Positions 14,922 through 16,042 of a DNA stretch of 16,042 nt are shown here, one piece after another. The notes under the pieces were generated by a model that did no database searches, had not been told where the DNA came from, and saw only the letters and a list, made by a program, of their open reading frames with translations. Source of the stretch: Erysipelotrichaceae bacterium. GTDB taxonomy: Bacteria; Bacillota_I; Bacilli_A; Erysipelotrichales; Erysipelotrichaceae. Both the position numbers and the translations under genes were made by a program. Position 1 is the stretch's first letter. Each line of letters opens with the position of its first letter. Location: NCBI GenBank assembly GCA_027449005.1, contig DAIDML010000097.1, positions 1 through 16,042 of the forward strand, in the 5' to 3' direction.

Positions 14922-15508
14922 AAAACTCCTTTTAGATAATGCATTAGGGCTTGAATGGCCAATGCACGATGTGAAATGCGATTTTTTATGGAAGAAGGCA
15001 ACATTTGAAACGTTTCTTGATATCCTTCAGGAGCAAAAATAGGATCATATCCAAAACCAAAATCATGAGACGGTTCATTCGCAATGTATCCAAAACAGCG
15101 ATTCACTGTGACAAATATAGGTTGATCTTTGATGTAACAAGCAATAGCACACACAAAAGCTGCGTGTGATTGCTTTGTTTGAAAGCATTGCTCACAAATC
15201 CATTGATTGCGCTCATGTTGAGTCATCTCAGGCTTAAAACGTGCTGAATAAATCCCGGGACCGTATTCAAATGCTTCAATTTCAATACCACTGTCATCCG
15301 CAATAATAATCAACTCTGGATGCAATTCAATCAATGCAGCTACTTTTTTAACTGCTTGATCATGGTAAGTCAATTGATCTTCAATGATTTCTTCAGTATA
15401 TCCTACATCCTTCAATGATATTAATTCAAACATGGATTCATCCATCATGGCTTGAAACTCTTTTAACTTATGATCATTAGATGTGACTAATAAGACTTTA
15501 TGTTTCAT
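14918..15508 (-). CDS. rdgB: RdgB/HAM1 non-canonical purine NTP pyrophosphatase
   Basis: This cytoplasmic house-cleaning enzyme hydrolyses dITP, ITP and XTP to monophosphates plus pyrophosphate, keeping deaminated purines out of DNA and RNA. The 196-residue length is standard. Key motifs are SNDHKLKEF at 10-18 (phosphate binding; the first residue is Ser rather than the usual Thr), the metal-binding ADDSGIEI at 70-77, YSARF at 87-91, GFGYDPIF at 151-158 and ISHRALA at 178-184, which recognises the purine base. The ATG at 15508 has GAGGTTAGT upstream. It heads an overlapping cluster with the Lit-like gene, trmL and an unknown membrane gene. Confidence 0.95.
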   Translation of the reverse strand: MKHKVLLVTSNDHKLKEFQAMMDESMFELISLKDVGYTEEIIEDQLTYHDQAVKKVAALIELHPELIIIADDSGIEIEAFEYGPGIYSARFKPEMTQHERNQWICEQCFQTKQSHAAFVCAIACYIKDQPIFVTVNRCFGYIANEPSHDFGFGYDPIFAPEGYQETFQMLPSSIKNRISHRALAIQALMHYLKGVL

Positions 15509-15525
15509 ACTAACCTCACTGTCCT

Positions 15526-15531
15526 ATTATA
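15526..15531 (-). promoter_or_regulatory. Possible -10 element of the rdgB promoter
   Basis: A perfect TATAAT on the minus strand lies 17 bases before the rdgB ATG. The upstream run of T from the preceding terminator occupies the spacer, and no clear -35 box is seen. The leader would be about 11 bases. Confidence 0.45.
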
Positions 15532-15535
15532 TAAT

Positions 15536-15565
15536 AAAAAAAACATCATGCACGAGGCATAATGC
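15536..15565 (-). terminator. Weak intrinsic terminator after the esterase gene
   Basis: On the minus strand GCATTATG and CATGATGT can pair over 8 bp (two G-U pairs) around a 7-base loop. An unbroken run of eight T (15543-15536) follows. The stem includes the stop codon of the hydrolase gene, and the T-run lies just before the rdgB -10 box. Confidence 0.6.
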
Positions 15566-16042
15566 TTTCAATCCATTTTTTTACATTCATCACTTCTTCA
15601 TACGTGATGCGATGATCCGTGTTCAAGACACTGAGTTCGACTTTTGCGTTGGCTTTTAGTAAGCGTATTTCCAATACATCCGTTTCTTCAATTGGACAAA
15701 TCGGATCAAACTGACCTGCCCCAATGAAAATTTGAGTATGGGATAAATCACTGAAATCCATTTGCCTTTTCACATTCATCGGATGCAACATCACTACAGT
15801 ATAGTAGAAATTTGGATGACGCAGCAGTAAGCTTTGTGCCATGTTTGCACCATTGGAATACCCCAATACAACTAACTTCTTCGGGTCAATATTATATTCA
15901 AGACACTTTTCTTTAACAAAATGATGGAGTCGATCCGTACGATAATCTAAATCCTCTTCATCAAATACACCTTCAGCTAAACGTTTAAAATATCGTGCCA
16001 TTCCATTTTCACTGACTTCTCCAAGCACACCAAACACATTGG
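15546..16042 (-). CDS. Alpha/beta-hydrolase, carboxylesterase/phospholipase-like (partial)
   Basis: The gene continues beyond the right edge of the window: the frame is open to the last base, and the apparent first codon at 16037 is an internal GTG. The visible 163 residues match the Abhydrolase_2 (esterase/phospholipase) family and include the full catalytic triad. The nucleophile is Ser61 in GYSNG, the acid is Asp111 in GAGQFDPICP and the base is His142 in NTDHRIT (counting from 16037). The opening stretch GEVSENGMARYFKRLAEGVFDEEDL resembles that of MhqD-like hydrolases, which are linked to resistance to hydroquinones and related electrophiles. The natural substrate here is unknown. A terminator at its end separates it from rdgB. 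Confidence 0.88.
   Translation of the reverse strand, partial: NVFGVLGEVSENGMARYFKRLAEGVFDEEDLDYRTDRLHHFVKEKCLEYNIDPKKLVVLGYSNGANMAQSLLLRHPNFYYTVVMLHPMNVKRQMDFSDLSHTQIFIGAGQFDPICPIEETDVLEIRLLKANAKVELSVLNTDHRITYEEVMNVKKWIESIMPRA

Noticed and set aside
16037..16037. Start codon of the hydrolase gene at 16037
   Set aside because: It is a GTG inside a frame that stays open to the window edge, and relatives have a longer N-terminal part, so the gene is truncated by the window.
1..16042. Mycoplasma code (UGA as Trp)
   Set aside because: UGA ends several genes at ATGA overlaps and Trp is encoded by UGG. The amber codon at 7365 is UAG, which code 4 does not reassign.

Overview
The window is AT-rich, densely packed bacterial DNA. 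Genes often overlap by 1-4 bases, and most starts carry AAGGAG-type ribosome binding sites. UGA is used as a stop in several ATGA overlaps, so the code is standard rather than the mycoplasma code. A peptidoglycan-carrier phosphatase (UppP), Spx, a ComK homologue and a Lit-like membrane enzyme together point to a low-GC Gram-positive (Bacillota), possibly an Erysipelotrichia- or Bacilli-type organism. The exact taxon is inference. No rRNA, tRNA, CRISPR array or insertion sequence was seen.

Left part (1-8174, mostly + strand). A truncated spx gene reads leftward and is divergent from trpS across a regulatory gap holding repeated GTTAAG motifs. trpS overlaps uppP. Next, behind its own extended -10 promoter and a hairpin that covers the ribosome binding site, come an ABC ATPase with its ABC-2-like permease and then the two halves of a heterodimeric ABC exporter. 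The second half is interrupted by one in-frame amber codon exactly between its membrane and ATPase domains. A bidirectional hairpin terminator at 8179-8211 closes this side.

Middle (8214-11114, - strand). A MacB/FtsX-type permease is preceded by an unusual chimeric gene: the membrane part of a YitT-family protein runs in frame into a MacB-type ATPase that has lost its first strands. It looks like a deletion scar that also removed the ATPase start. Upstream lies a ComK-family competence regulator.

Right part (11116-16042, - strand). A RidA-family protein carries a 76-residue tail of His/Cys/Gly repeats, probably metal-binding. It sits directly behind a CNNM/CorC-type membrane protein with CBS domains, which in turn follows a previously untracked 47-residue membrane peptide. 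These three appear to share a promoter embedded in the end of the gene before them. Further upstream, rdgB (NTP house-cleaning), a Lit-like membrane protein, trmL (tRNA methylation) and an unknown membrane protein form a tightly overlapping cluster. The window ends inside an alpha/beta-hydrolase gene.

The most notable points are the His/Cys-tailed RidA, the YitT-ATPase chimera, the amber-interrupted exporter and the small membrane peptide coupled to the CNNM gene.
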